Below, piece after piece: positions 46,178-56,593 of a stretch of 64,000 nt of DNA (position 1 is the stretch's first letter; each line of letters begins with the position of its first letter). The DNA lies in contig NZ_FPIY01000002.1 in assembly GCF_900119145.1 (NCBI RefSeq), positions 248,001-312,000 of the forward strand, written 5' to 3'. A model generated the notes under the pieces. The model saw only the letters and a program-made list of their open reading frames with translations, did no database searches and was not told the origin of the DNA. The position numbers and the translations under genes are program-made. The DNA is from Cellulophaga fucicola (GTDB taxonomy: Bacteria > Bacteroidota > Bacteroidia > Flavobacteriales > Flavobacteriaceae).

Positions 46178-49100
46178 CAAGACGGAATACCACTACCAGG
46201 AGTAAACATCCTAGTTAAAGGGACACAGACAGGGACACAGACAGGTTTTGATGGAGAGTATTCCATTTCTGCTTCTAAAGGTCAAGTTTTATTGTTTACT
46301 TATTTAGGTCAAAAATCAAGTTCTCGTACAATTGGTGATGAAAACACTATTAACGTACAAATGGAAGAGGATGCAGAAGCTCTTCAAGAAGTGGTAGTAA
46401 CTGCTCTTGGTATTAAAAGAGAAGAAAGAACTCTTACATATGCATCACAAGAAGTAAAAGGTGAAAACCTAAACATTACTGAGGATGTAAATATTAAGTC
46501 TGCTATTGCAGGTAAAGTTGCAGGTGTTCAAATACAAGGTCAATCTGGATCTAAACTTGGACAATCTGGTAAAATTAGAATTAGAGGAGGTATATCATTA
46601 ACGTCAGATTCAGATCCATTATATGTAATTGATGGCACACCTACGACTGATCCCAACAGTGTTGATATGGGTAACGTAGAATCTTTAAACGTTCTTAAAG
46701 GCCCAAATGCAACTGCATTGTACGGACAAAGAGCAGCTTCAGGTGTTGTTGTAATTACTACGAAAAGAGGTAAAAAAGGCCAAGGTTTAGGAGTTGAAAT
46801 TTCTAGCTCTATAACATTTGATAATGTTGCTTATTTACCAAATTACCAAAATATGTATGGTCAAGGTTATTCAGGAGAGTCTGAATTTTCAACTTTTGAC
46901 TACGCAGGAGGAAACAGATTAAATGGGGCTGCATATCCAACTTGGATGCAAGTATTTGATGGTAAAAGATATTTTGCAGGAGATGCTTACGCTGATGAAA
47001 GTTGGGGTCCTAAATTTGATGGACAAGGACATGTGCCATGGTACAACTACTATCCAGATAGCCCAACATTTGGAGAAGAAGTACCATATGTAGGCCAGCC
47101 TGATAATATAAAAGATGCTTTTGACACTGGTATTAGCCAAAAAAACTCTATTTCCCTAAGTGGTAGTGGTGACAATTATAGAGCCAGAATAGCTTATACA
47201 AATATCAAGCAAAATGGTATTGTTCCAAATTCAGATTTCACAAAGAATTTTATTAGCACAAGTTTAGATTTTGATTTATCTGACAAATTAACAGCTGGTG
47301 TAAATATTAATTATACTGTTGATAATATTTCTGGTGATTTTGATGATGGTTATGGAAACCAAACTTCAGGATCATTAAACAGCTGGTTTAACAGAAACCT
47401 TGATATGAATAAGGTTAGAGAATTTAAAGATTTAAAAACACCAAGAGGTTTTGCTACTTCATGGAACAACTGGGGATTAGACTATTTTGCATACGCAGAA
47501 GAAGCTTATGAGAGAACAGGTAATGAAGTTTTATTACAATATCAAAAACCCGCTTTTTGGTTTAATCAATTTTCTTATCTAGAACAATATGAAGCAACAA
47601 ATAGCACACATAGATTATTAGGTGATATTCATTTTAGCTACCAGTTAACAGAAAATTTAGATATTAGTGCAAAGGCTTCTAGGAATGAACGTAAGTACAA
47701 AAGAGACTTTTTTGTTCCTTATTCTTTAGAGTTTGCTGCTGCACCAGATTTATACAATCCATGGGTTAATTCTTTTGGTAAAGATTATATTACTTCTACT
47801 GAGGACAATTACAATATATTATTGAAATATACAAAAGACTTTGGGAAAATTGATTTAACAGCTTTTGTGGGTGGTAACATATTGAAAGATAACTACTATC
47901 GTTTTCAAAATGATATGGCAACAGATAACTTCCAAAACGGTGGATTAATTTTGCCAGATGTATATACATATAGTAATTCTAGAGAAGTTTTAACAGCTTA
48001 TACTTATGAGTCTGAAAAGCAAGTTAATAGTATCTATGGTAATATGTCTCTTGGGTATGATAATATGGCTTATTTAGATGTTTCTGTAAGAAGAGATTGG
48101 AGTTCATCTCTACCTTCTGGTAATAATGGTTATACTTACCCTTCTATTGGTGGTTCTTTTATCCTGTCTGAATTATGGGACAACAAAGGAGCTGTAACTT
48201 TTGCTAAATTAAGAGGTAGCTGGGCACAAGTAGGTGATGATGTAAATGCATTAGCTCTGAACCCTACATACCCATTAGGATCTAACTTATATAATGGTCA
48301 GATTTTAATGTACACTCCAACACAGTTAGTGTCTGATGGGATTGAGCCTGCTATAAACACATCTCAAGAAATTGGTGTTGACTTAAAATTTATAGAGAAC
48401 AGAATTGGCCTAAGTGCTACATATTATACTGAGAATCGTAAAAATGAAATTATACCTGTATCATTATCTACTGGAACAGGATATTCAACTCTATTAACTA
48501 ACGCCGGAGAATCTGAAAGAAAAGGTATAGAGCTTACCTTAAACGCAGATATAATTAGAACGGAAGATTTTAACTGGAGTATTACAGCTAACTATGCAAA
48601 AAATAGTTCTAAAATAATAAGTTTACCTGGGGATCTAAAAGCTATCAATGGTGCTGGCGGAAGTGATGCTTATGGATTTGTAAATGTTGTACATGAACTA
48701 GGTGGTGAATGGGGACAACTTAGAGGAACTGGTTATAAGTTAGACGACGCTGGAAATAGAGTAATTAATAGTGATGGCTTGTACGTTGTTGAAACAGATC
48801 AATACTTTGGTTCTATATTACCAGATTTCACAGGTGGTTTATTAACTAATTTTTCATATAAAAATATAAGCTTAGCTGCTTCTTTTGATTTTCAAAAAGG
48901 TGGTAAATTCTTTTCTCTATCAGAGATGTGGGGTACTTATTCTGGTTTGCTAGACGATACTGTTGAACTTAATGACAATGGTGTAAATCAAAGAGATGCA
49001 ATTGCAGATGGAGGTGGTGTACATGTTACAGGCGTAGAAGCTGATGGAACTCCAGTGGATACTTACGTAGAAGCACAAACTTATTGGAATCAGTTTCAAC

Positions 49101-49372
49101 CTAACAGATTAGCAACTCCTTTTATACATGACGCAGATTACATTAAACTTAGAGATCTAAGTTTAACATACAGTTTACCTAATAAATTATTAGAAAAGAC
49201 AGCTTTACAAAGTGTTAGCATTAGTGCTGTAGGGCGTAACTTATGGTTAATATCTGTTGCAGATAATAATAAACACGGTTGGGATCCTTCAGAACTTTCT
49301 CAATCTTACGGAGAAAATGCTCAATTACCAGGAACTAGAAGTTATGGTTTAAACCTAAAATTAACATTCTAA
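46079..49372 (+). CDS. SusC/RagA-type TonB-linked outer-membrane protein (pair 2)
   Basis: A 1097-residue transporter with the same domain order as pair 1: signal peptide (identical), carboxypeptidase-like domain, TonB-box-like EVVVTALGI, plug (IRIRGGISLTSDSDPLYVID and VLKGPNATALYGQRAASGVV) and beta barrel ending YGLNLKLTF. Plug and barrel differ widely from pair 1, so the substrate is probably different. It contains a duplicated TQTGTQTG insertion in the N-terminal domain. The susD gene follows after 13 bases. Confidence 0.95.
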   Translation: MKTKQRGILTLLLAFIVHLTFAQQKTISGIVSDQDGIPLPGVNILVKGTQTGTQTGFDGEYSISASKGQVLLFTYLGQKSSSRTIGDENTINVQMEEDAEALQEVVVTALGIKREERTLTYASQEVKGENLNITEDVNIKSAIAGKVAGVQIQGQSGSKLGQSGKIRIRGGISLTSDSDPLYVIDGTPTTDPNSVDMGNVESLNVLKGPNATALYGQRAASGVVVITTKRGKKGQGLGVEISSSITFDNVAYLPNYQNMYGQGYSGESEFSTFDYAGGNRLNGAAYPTWMQVFDGKRYFAGDAYADESWGPKFDGQGHVPWYNYYPDSPTFGEEVPYVGQPDNIKDAFDTGISQKNSISLSGSGDNYRARIAYTNIKQNGIVPNSDFTKNFISTSLDFDLSDKLTAGVNINYTVDNISGDFDDGYGNQTSGSLNSWFNRNLDMNKVREFKDLKTPRGFATSWNNWGLDYFAYAEEAYERTGNEVLLQYQKPAFWFNQFSYLEQYEATNSTHRLLGDIHFSYQLTENLDISAKASRNERKYKRDFFVPYSLEFAAAPDLYNPWVNSFGKDYITSTEDNYNILLKYTKDFGKIDLTAFVGGNILKDNYYRFQNDMATDNFQNGGLILPDVYTYSNSREVLTAYTYESEKQVNSIYGNMSLGYDNMAYLDVSVRRDWSSSLPSGNNGYTYPSIGGSFILSELWDNKGAVTFAKLRGSWAQVGDDVNALALNPTYPLGSNLYNGQILMYTPTQLVSDGIEPAINTSQEIGVDLKFIENRIGLSATYYTENRKNEIIPVSLSTGTGYSTLLTNAGESERKGIELTLNADIIRTEDFNWSITANYAKNSSKIISLPGDLKAINGAGGSDAYGFVNVVHELGGEWGQLRGTGYKLDDAGNRVINSDGLYVVETDQYFGSILPDFTGGLLTNFSYKNISLAASFDFQKGGKFFSLSEMWGTYSGLLDDTVELNDNGVNQRDAIADGGGVHVTGVEADGTPVDTYVEAQTYWNQFQPNRLATPFIHDADYIKLRDLSLTYSLPNKLLEKTALQSVSISAVGRNLWLISVADNNKHGWDPSELSQSYGENAQLPGTRSYGLNLKLTF

Positions 49373-49385
49373 TTTAAAGAATATT

Positions 49386-50858
49386 ATGAAAAAATTTAAA
49401 ATTATACTATCAGCCTTACTAATTTTTGGGGCGTATAGTTGTGATACCGTTGATTTCGGTGATACAGATGAAAACGTTAATGGTCCAATTGAATACAACT
49501 CAGGCGCACTACTAGCAGCTGCACAGAGAAGGCTTGCAACTACAGGAGGTAGACAATATAAGTCTGTACCTACTCTATATGTTCAATACCAATCTCAGCC
49601 TGCATATCAGGATGAATCTAGATATGGAGAAACTCCATATACCTGGACTAGCTTTTATGTACAAACTCTTTCTAATCTACAAGAAATAGTTAATCAAGCA
49701 AATGATCCAGAAATTAGTACTTCTGTTTCTTTTTTGCTAAATGGATCTGCTAATAACCAATTAGGTTTAGCTAAAATAATGAAGGCGATAATCTTTAGAA
49801 GAGTTACTGACTCTTACGGAGATATTCCTTATACTGAAGCTTTAAATCCTGAAATTCAATCTCCAAAATATGATACTCAAGAATTTATATATAAAGATTT
49901 AATTAATGAATTAAAAGTTGGAAGAGATTTATTAGATGCAACAGAAGTAGGTCCTACTGGGGATTTAATTTACGATGGAGATGTTAGTAAATGGAAAAAA
50001 TTTGCAAACTCTAGCATTTTATCATTATCAATTCAATTATCTAACAAATACCCTGGAGTATCAGAATTTGCTGCTACAGAATTTAATAGTGCTTTGAGTA
50101 ATGCTGCAGGAGTAATAGAAACTGTACAAGACGAAGCTTGGTTTACACATTTAAATGCTTCAACGTTTGAAAACCCTTATTCCGGCTTTAGAGCTGCAGA
50201 TTATGCACTTTCTGAATTTTTTGTAAATGCTTTACAGGGAGATGGTGGTGATTTTTCATCTACTAATCCTGATAGTAGATTACAAATATTTGCTGATGAT
50301 GCAACATTAGAAGGATACCCATATGGATTGGAAAACAATCCTTCTGGTATTATTACTGCTAAAATGTCTTCTAATATTTCTGATGCAGGTGCACCTGCAG
50401 CTTGGATGACTGCTTCTTATACTTACCTTAACAGAGCAGATGCTGCTAATTTAGGTTGGACTACAGAAGACGCTGCGACTATGTTAGATATGGGTATTCA
50501 AAAATCTTATGAAACTTTATCTTCTCATTATGGTGTAGACATAACTGCTGATGCTGCTGCTTTTGCTGCTGCTAGAGTTAGTGATGCTACAAGTACCTCT
50601 ATGGCACAAGTAATTGGAGAAGAAAAATGGGTTGCATTATACCCTGAAGGTTTTGAAGCTTGGTCAGAATGGAGAAGAACAGACTTCCCTATTTTAACAG
50701 CCTCTCCTGACCCTCTAAATTCATCTGGAGAAATAGCAACTAGATACTTATATCCTACATCTGAAATTAGTTTAAATGGAACTAGCTACAGTAGCGGTGT
50801 AAGTAATTTAAGTCCTGCAACTGATAATAATGACAGTAAAGTATGGTGGGATCAATAA
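49386..50858 (+). CDS. SusD/RagB-family nutrient-binding lipoprotein (pair 2)
   Basis: A 490-residue lipoprotein: signal ending AYSC, so Cys19 is lipidated, followed by an acidic run (DTVDFGDTDENV) of the kind that marks surface export in Bacteroidota. SusD-like_2 marks include WVALYPEGFEAWSEWRRTDFP divided near the C-terminus and RVTDSYGDIPYTEAL near residue 140. It pairs with the SusC upstream. Confidence 0.94.
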   Translation: MKKFKIILSALLIFGAYSCDTVDFGDTDENVNGPIEYNSGALLAAAQRRLATTGGRQYKSVPTLYVQYQSQPAYQDESRYGETPYTWTSFYVQTLSNLQEIVNQANDPEISTSVSFLLNGSANNQLGLAKIMKAIIFRRVTDSYGDIPYTEALNPEIQSPKYDTQEFIYKDLINELKVGRDLLDATEVGPTGDLIYDGDVSKWKKFANSSILSLSIQLSNKYPGVSEFAATEFNSALSNAAGVIETVQDEAWFTHLNASTFENPYSGFRAADYALSEFFVNALQGDGGDFSSTNPDSRLQIFADDATLEGYPYGLENNPSGIITAKMSSNISDAGAPAAWMTASYTYLNRADAANLGWTTEDAATMLDMGIQKSYETLSSHYGVDITADAAAFAAARVSDATSTSMAQVIGEEKWVALYPEGFEAWSEWRRTDFPILTASPDPLNSSGEIATRYLYPTSEISLNGTSYSSGVSNLSPATDNNDSKVWWDQ

Positions 50859-50886
50859 AAATTGATTTTTATATTATTTAATATTT

Positions 50887-50917
50887 AAACCTGCGGATAT
50901 TTCCGCAGGTTTTTTTT
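50887..50917 (+). terminator. Terminator of the second susCD pair
   Basis: An 11-bp stem (50887-50897 with 50902-50912) and an uninterrupted T-run to 50917, directly abutting the rlmB promoter box. Confidence 0.93.
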
Positions 50918-50918
50918 A

Positions 50919-50926
50919 TACCTTTG
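50919..50926 (+). promoter_or_regulatory. -7 box of rlmB
   Basis: TACCTTTG, a full match to TAnnTTTG, only 4 bases before the rlmB ATG at 50931. The transcript would be close to leaderless. The -33 position falls inside the terminator stem and does not match. Confidence 0.65.
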
Positions 50927-50930
50927 CCAA

Positions 50931-51668
50931 ATGGAAAAAACTACCCAAATTTATGGTATTAGAGCTATAATAGAAGCTATTAACGCCAATGAAGCTTTAG
51001 ATAAAATTTTTGTTCAAAAAGGATTAAAAGGTGATCTTTTTAAGGAATTAGAAAATTTAGCTAGAAAAAAAGGAATTAATATTTCTTATGTTCCTGTAGA
51101 AAAGTTAAACAGGTTAACAAGAAGTAATCACCAAGGTGTAGTTGCCAACATATCTCCTATTACATTTTACAATTTTGAAGAATTAGTAGAAAGTGTAATT
51201 GCTACAAAAGAAAAACCATTGTTCCTTTTATTGGATCAATTATCTGATGTTCGTAATTTTGGTGCAATTATTAGAACTGCAGAATGTACTGGTGTAGATG
51301 GTATTATTATTCAGAAAAAAGGAGCTGCTCCTGTAACTGCAGATACAATTAAAACATCTGCCGGAGCTGCATTTAAAGTTCCTATTGCTAAAGTAAATCA
51401 CCTAAAAGATGCTGTACATTATTTACAAGCATCTGGAGTAAAAATTATTGCTGCATCAGAAAAAACAACTGATACTATTTACGATGTTTCTTTTAAAGAA
51501 TCCTGTGCTATTATTATGGGTTCTGAAGATATTGGTATTTCGCCATCAATCTTAAAAGCAGCAGACCACACGGCTAAATTACCTTTATTAGGAGATATTG
51601 AATCTCTAAACGTATCTGTAGCTTGTGGTGTGTTTTTATACGAAGCTGTTAGACAAAGATTAGGATAA
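50931..51668 (+). CDS. rlmB: 23S rRNA (guanosine-2'-O)-methyltransferase, TrmH/SpoU family
   Basis: Methylates the ribose of G2251 (E. coli numbering) in the peptidyl transferase loop. The 245-residue protein has an N-terminal substrate-binding domain (1-75, IYGIRAIIEAI) and a knotted SPOUT domain with motif 1 VRNFGAIIRTAE (108-118), motif 2 MGSEDIGIS (196-204) and motif 3 IESLNVSVA (223-231). Other SpoU members methylate tRNA, but the N-terminal domain favours RlmB. It is convergent with the rhomboid gene, 3 bases apart. Confidence 0.93.
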   Translation: MEKTTQIYGIRAIIEAINANEALDKIFVQKGLKGDLFKELENLARKKGINISYVPVEKLNRLTRSNHQGVVANISPITFYNFEELVESVIATKEKPLFLLLDQLSDVRNFGAIIRTAECTGVDGIIIQKKGAAPVTADTIKTSAGAAFKVPIAKVNHLKDAVHYLQASGVKIIAASEKTTDTIYDVSFKESCAIIMGSEDIGISPSILKAADHTAKLPLLGDIESLNVSVACGVFLYEAVRQRLG

Positions 51669-51671
51669 GCC

Positions 51672-52418
51672 CTACTCTTCCTCTGCTTTTTTATAATGAT
51701 AAGTATAGGTTACATCTATTGTAGTATTGGTATCTAAATCAGGGTTTTCTTCTGGTTTAGATTCAATAAAATTACCATTTTCATCAAAATGACTTAAAAA
51801 CTCATCTGCTTCTTCATTATAATTATCTTCTTCCCAAGCGTATTTTTTAGGTTTAGGTATATCAGCTTTTAAAAAATAAGCAAAAAATAATCCTGTAAGA
51901 AATCCACCTAAATGTCCCTCCCAAGAAATTCCGTCTTTTATAGGAAGAATGTACCAAAGCATACTACCATAAACAAACACAACAAATAAAGACAAAGCAA
52001 TTAATCTGTAGTGTTTAGCAAATACGCCTTTAAAAAAAATAAAGCTTGCTAATAAGTATATTACGCCACTAACGCCTATATGGTAAGACGGCCTACCAAT
52101 TAACCAGGTAATTAGGCCAGATAAAAGTGTTCCATAAAATAGCACTTTAAAAGCTACTGGTTTATAAAAATAAACCAATGCAGTACTTAAAATAGCTAAT
52201 GGTAAAGTGTTGCTATATAAATGTTTTAAAGACCCATGTATAAAAGGACTAAATAAAATTCCTTTTAAACCACTTAAAGTTCTAGGATACACTCCATAAT
52301 TATTAAAATTGACTTTGCATTGTATTTCTACCAAAAACACTGTCCAAATTATAAGTACAGCTATTATTGGAACAAGTAGAACCGAATATGAGAATTTAAA
52401 GTAATTATTGTTTATCAT
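51672..52418 (-). CDS. Rhomboid-family intramembrane serine protease
   Basis: A 248-residue membrane protein with about six helices. Catalytic Ser117 in HIGVSG and His169 in WEGHLGG form the dyad, and HLYSN (66-70) supplies the stabilising His and Asn. The hydrophilic C-terminal tail is acidic. The frame opens 13 codons earlier (52457), but the first hydrophobic helix and homologues fit ATG 52418. The substrate is unknown. Confidence 0.92.
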   Translation of the reverse strand: MINNNYFKFSYSVLLVPIIAVLIIWTVFLVEIQCKVNFNNYGVYPRTLSGLKGILFSPFIHGSLKHLYSNTLPLAILSTALVYFYKPVAFKVLFYGTLLSGLITWLIGRPSYHIGVSGVIYLLASFIFFKGVFAKHYRLIALSLFVVFVYGSMLWYILPIKDGISWEGHLGGFLTGLFFAYFLKADIPKPKKYAWEEDNYNEEADEFLSHFDENGNFIESKPEENPDLDTNTTIDVTYTYHYKKAEEE

Positions 52419-52507
52419 TAACACTAATTTACTATAATAACGCAATGATTTAGCCAAAAAATATAAATCTGCTAAATTGTCATTTAGATTATTTTTATTT
52501 TTACATT

Positions 52508-53785
52508 ATGAACGAGCCGTTAGCAGAAAGAGTAAGACCAAAATCATTATCAGAATATGTGAGTCAGACCCACTTAGTTGGAGAAAATGGCACACTAACG
52601 CACCAAATAAAAAGAGGAATACTACCTTCTTTAATTCTTTGGGGACCTCCTGGTACCGGAAAAACAACTTTAGCTACCATTATTGCAAATGAAATAGATA
52701 GGCCGTTCTACACGCTTAGTGCAATTAGTAGTGGTGTTAAGGATGTTAGAGAAGTTATTGAGAAAGCTAAAAAAGGTGGCGGACTATTCACTACTAAGAA
52801 TCCTATTTTATTTATAGATGAAATTCATAGGTTTAGTAAGTCTCAGCAAGACTCTTTATTAGCGGCTGTAGAAAAAGGATGGGTTACATTAATTGGCGCA
52901 ACTACAGAAAATCCAAGTTTTGAAGTAATACCTGCACTTTTAAGTAGATGTCAGGTTTATATTTTAAATCCTTTTGACAAGCACGATTTGGTTATGCTAT
53001 TAGAACGTGCTATAAGACAGGATAAGTTACTACAAAGTAAAAAAATAGAACTTAAAGAAACCGAAGCCTTACTTAGACTTTCTGGTGGCGATGGTAGAAA
53101 ATTATTAAACATTTTTGAGCTTGTAATTAATTCTGAAAACTCAGAAAGTGTAGTTGTTACAAACGATCTAGTACTAAGTAAAGTACAAAAAAACACTGTT
53201 TTATATGATAAAACTGGTGAACAACATTACGATATTATATCTGCCTTTATAAAATCTATTCGTGGTAGCGATCCTAACGGAGCCGTATACTGGTTGGCAC
53301 GTATGATAGAAGGTGGTGAAGACGTAAAGTTTATTGCTCGTAGAATGCTTATTGCTGCATCGGAAGACATTGGTAATGCAAACCCAACTGCTTTGGTTAT
53401 GGCAAACACTACTTTCCAAGCAGTTACAACAATTGGTTATCCAGAAGCTCGTATTATACTTAGTCAATGTGCTATTTATTTAGCAACTTCTGCAAAAAGT
53501 AATGCTAGCTACGCAGCAATTGGCAAAGCACAACAAGTAGTTAAGCAAACAGGGGATTTACCTGTGCCAATAGCCTTACGCAATGCACCAACTAAATTAA
53601 TGAAAGACATAGGTTACGGTAAAGATTACCAATACGCACATAACTATGAAAATAATTTTGTAGCAGCAGAGTTCTTGCCTGATGAAATTACTGGAACATC
53701 TTTCTATGTCCCAGGAAATAACAGCCGAGAAAGAACCATTAAAGAATTCTTAAAAAACAGATGGAAAGATAAGTACGAGCTTTAG
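52508..53785 (+). CDS. rarA: Replication-associated recombination protein A (AAA+ ATPase)
   Basis: A 425-residue clamp-loader-like ATPase (MgsA/RarA/WRNIP1) that acts at stalled forks. Walker A GPPGTGKT (46-53), Walker [10 protein letters not shown] (101-109), sensor 1 [19 protein letters not shown] and the C-terminal tetramerisation domain ([20 protein letters not shown]). Its TAG stop overlaps the TAA of the convergent secreted-protein gene by 4 bases. Confidence 0.96.
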   Translation: MNEPLAERVRPKSLSEYVSQTHLVGENGTLTHQIKRGILPSLILWGPPGTGKTTLATIIANEIDRPFYTLSAISSGVKDVREVIEKAKKGGGLFTTKNPILFIDEIHRFSKSQQDSLLAAVEKGWVTLIGATTENPSFEVIPALLSRCQVYILNPFDKHDLVMLLERAIRQDKLLQSKKIELKETEALLRLSGGDGRKLLNIFELVINSENSESVVVTNDLVLSKVQKNTVLYDKTGEQHYDIISAFIKSIRGSDPNGAVYWLARMIEGGEDVKFIARRMLIAASEDIGNANPTALVMANTTFQAVTTIGYPEARIILSQCAIYLATSAKSNASYAAIGKAQQVVKQTGDLPVPIALRNAPTKLMKDIGYGKDYQYAHNYENNFVAAEFLPDEITGTSFYVPGNNSRERTIKEFLKNRWKDKYEL

Positions 53786-54570
53786 AATTTAATTTGTAAT
53801 TCTTTAGACATTAGCTTATCTCCTTGGTAATATTCAAAAAACCATGTACCAGCTTTATTTATAACAACACCATTTAATGCATTGTTTGTAGCTATATAAT
53901 AATCTTGAACTGTAGTTTTGTATATTTTATATTCAATTTTAGGAGTACTATCTACTAACTGAAAACCATTTGGAATTTCTTGTGCATATAACACACTTGA
54001 AGCAGCAACAACCTCTGCTTTAGCTGTACTGCTAGTTTGCTCTTGTTTTTCTTCTGAAGCAGAAACTACTTCTTTTTCTTCTACCTTATTAACATCGTTC
54101 TTAAAGCTTACAACAACAGGAGCTGCATTTTGTTTTTCCTCTTCTTTTGGCTGATAAGTGTAACTTATTGTATCAAAAGATTTAAAAGCATTTCTAATTG
54201 CCTCGCTATAAGATTTTTGATATTCTTTTTGTTTGCTTTTTGCTAATTTTGTTTCAAATACCTGATCCGAATTACAATCTTTTAATAGCAAACCAGCCTT
54301 TGTTGTAAACATACTAGACTCATCTTTTAAGTCTACTAATAAACCTAGGCATCTGTTAGATTTTAAGTCCTGTGGCAAGTCATCATCATAAACAACAGTG
54401 TATCCCTTTTTTGTAAATAAAAATTTAATTAAAGCACTTGTTCTGTATTGGTCTGCTTCTTTAAAAGCATTAAATTTTTTAGGAACAATAATATATTTGT
54501 ATTCATTAAAATTTTGTGCTGAAAGGAAAAACGAACACATAAAAATTGCGCTAAAAAGAAACTTTTTCAT
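53782..54570 (-). CDS. Secreted protein of unknown function
   Basis: A 262-residue protein with a signal peptide (1-19, ending SAQ). An N-terminal globular part (about 20-140) contains YKYIIVPKKFNAFKEADQYR and a YTVVYDDDLP segment, and is followed by a low-complexity Lys/Glu/Ala/Val linker (about 145-200) and a C-terminal domain with short beta strands (DYYIATNN...VINKAGTWFFEYY). I recall similar flavobacterial proteins but no function. It is the last gene of the five-gene minus-strand operon. Confidence 0.82.
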   Translation of the reverse strand: MKKFLFSAIFMCSFFLSAQNFNEYKYIIVPKKFNAFKEADQYRTSALIKFLFTKKGYTVVYDDDLPQDLKSNRCLGLLVDLKDESSMFTTKAGLLLKDCNSDQVFETKLAKSKQKEYQKSYSEAIRNAFKSFDTISYTYQPKEEEKQNAAPVVVSFKNDVNKVEEKEVVSASEEKQEQTSSTAKAEVVAASSVLYAQEIPNGFQLVDSTPKIEYKIYKTTVQDYYIATNNALNGVVINKAGTWFFEYYQGDKLMSKELQIKF

Positions 54571-54579
54571 AGGACTAAC

Positions 54580-56007
54580 TTAATTTTTGCCCCAAGATAT
54601 AACATTAATTCCTAACTGAAAAGATGCGTACTGTGAAGCCGCCACGTTTTTATAGCCAATTAAGTTATCTGCCATAGCATAGATATTTACAGGCCCTATG
54701 TTTAAGTTTGCTCCAAAGCCTACATTAGTAGCCGAAAATTTATCTACAGTATATGTCGTTTTTAAACTTACCGCTTTACCAAAATTTCTTTGATAAAATG
54801 CTGTAACTGCTGTTTGTGGTCCACGAGGTCTGTTAATTACATAAAGCTGTCCGCCAACAGCATTAGGAAAACCTAAACTACCTTTACTACCACCTGCTTT
54901 ACAATCGCAATCTTGCACACTTCTATTTTGCTCTCCAAAATTGTAGCGTATAGATCCATAAAGCTTTGTAGGTCTAAAAGTTATATAAGATTTATTATTT
55001 TCTTCGTACGGTATAAGTCCATCTACATCATCAATTAAATTCTGCCAAAAATCTTGAGATGGATCTGCCAATGCGTCTGGTAAAATTACCTGAACACCTT
55101 CTACAGTTGCCTGTCCCTTTAAAGTATAATTTTTAACGTCGTTAGAATGAGATATAAAACCTAAATCTAAAATACTACCTGTTATTGTTGTATTTCTGTT
55201 TAATTGGTAAGTAAAACCTAAGTCTACTCCTACCCCTAAATCGCCACCTAACATACCCCTTTTAGCTAACAAACTGCCAACACCAGTACCATTATCATTA
55301 GCATCTTTTATACTATTTAAACCAGAGGTTTGCAACTCCATATCTGCAACTAAAGTAGATGCCAATAAATTATTTTCTCCTGGTGTAGTAACAAAATATC
55401 CTTCATTTTTTGTAGATCTAAATGAAAAAATACCTGAATACAATTTAGCTCTTGCTCCTACAATAAGATTACGATCTACCCTCTTATTTATTCCAAAATG
55501 AAAAACGTTTACCATTTCCCCTCTTGTTTTAAGATGAGACAAATTAAATCTTTGGTTTAGTCTATTTGCATTCCCCTCAAAACCTAGAATAGCATAATCC
55601 TTAAACCAATACCCAATAGCATCACCCTCTGTATAAATACCAAAAGAATAAAAATTATCTGGATTTTTTTTACTTCTGAATCCTACATTTAATATTTCTA
55701 CTTGAAACGAACCACTAAGTTCATCTGTAGGTTTCATACCATAAAGAGCACGCTCTCTAATTTTATCGTTTATATCCAAGCCGTCGTTAGCAAAAAAATC
55801 GTTTACAGATGCGCCACTAGAACCTGCCTGAAAAGATGTTCCAGAAAGTAAAGGAACGCCAACATACATTCCTAAGCCTGTTTCTATACCTGGATTTAAA
55901 AGAATAGATTGTGGCACCTCCTTAAAATCGTACATAAGCTGCTTATTCTGAGCGTAACCTAAAAACGTACACACAAAAAGTAGTATTATAAAAAACCTAT
56001 TTATCAT
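54580..56007 (-). CDS. DUF5723-type outer-membrane beta-barrel protein
   Basis: A 475-residue protein with signal peptide (1-19, YAQ) and repeated amphipathic strands throughout, ending AASQYASFQLGINVISWGKN, as in porin-like outer-membrane proteins. It matches the DUF5723 family, which resembles PorP/SprF proteins in layout (many of those support type IX secretion or adhesin anchoring). It lacks other T9SS genes nearby, so that link is speculative. Its ATG overlaps the upstream lipoprotein's stop as ATGA. Confidence 0.8.
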   Translation of the reverse strand: MINRFFIILLFVCTFLGYAQNKQLMYDFKEVPQSILLNPGIETGLGMYVGVPLLSGTSFQAGSSGASVNDFFANDGLDINDKIRERALYGMKPTDELSGSFQVEILNVGFRSKKNPDNFYSFGIYTEGDAIGYWFKDYAILGFEGNANRLNQRFNLSHLKTRGEMVNVFHFGINKRVDRNLIVGARAKLYSGIFSFRSTKNEGYFVTTPGENNLLASTLVADMELQTSGLNSIKDANDNGTGVGSLLAKRGMLGGDLGVGVDLGFTYQLNRNTTITGSILDLGFISHSNDVKNYTLKGQATVEGVQVILPDALADPSQDFWQNLIDDVDGLIPYEENNKSYITFRPTKLYGSIRYNFGEQNRSVQDCDCKAGGSKGSLGFPNAVGGQLYVINRPRGPQTAVTAFYQRNFGKAVSLKTTYTVDKFSATNVGFGANLNIGPVNIYAMADNLIGYKNVAASQYASFQLGINVISWGKN

Positions 56008-56555
56008 CTTACACTAATTTTAAAATTAGCACTTGACCTAAAAATTAGTTTGGGATTAGCTTTACTAGATATGCTTGTGTCATCTCCAAGATTCTGCGCA
56101 GAAAGACGTAATGCAGACGTGTTTCTAATAATATCTAGGGGCCTTGCACTTGTACCTCCGTAAAATACCTCTACATCTGTAGTATTAACAGCCTCTGCTC
56201 CTATATTTAGTACTGTAGTATCTAGCACATTACCACCATCGTCTATTAGTTCTATAGTTACGATTACAGGTTTACTCGTTGTATTTTCTAGTTGATAAAA
56301 AATTGATCCTTCTATGACATTATCCGAAAAGTAATCGTCTTTAAAAGCATCAAAATTAAAATCGTTTGTATAAAACCCAGCTGGATCAGGATTACTGTTT
56401 ATTACATCTTCTGTAGTTTCAAAATAAAATATACTGGCTTCTAAAGTTGGCTCTATCACAATATCATCAGCCTGATCAAAGTCTTGTTCTTCTATACAAG
56501 ACACAAGAGATAGACATAGAAATAGAACACTAAATAAATAGTGGGGGATCTTCAT
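56004..56555 (-). CDS. Small lipoprotein of unknown function
   Basis: A 183-residue lipoprotein: signal ending LSLVSC with lipidated Cys20, then an acidic lead (IEEQDFDQADD). The body is predicted beta-rich with no domain I recognise. An in-frame TTG two codons earlier is not used as start here. Four-base overlap with the DUF5723 gene suggests a functional pair, perhaps lipoprotein and outer-membrane barrel. Confidence 0.82.
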   Translation of the reverse strand: MKIPHYLFSVLFLCLSLVSCIEEQDFDQADDIVIEPTLEASIFYFETTEDVINSNPDPAGFYTNDFNFDAFKDDYFSDNVIEGSIFYQLENTTSKPVIVTIELIDDGGNVLDTTVLNIGAEAVNTTDVEVFYGGTSARPLDIIRNTSALRLSAQNLGDDTSISSKANPKLIFRSSANFKISVR

Positions 56556-56593
56556 TATCAAATGGTTGTGTTAATATGCGTAATTAAATAACT

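Noticed and set aside
41032-50858. A polysaccharide utilisation locus
   Set aside because: Two SusCD pairs are present, but there are no glycoside hydrolases, lyases, sulfatases or dedicated sensors, so the PUL label is not supported.
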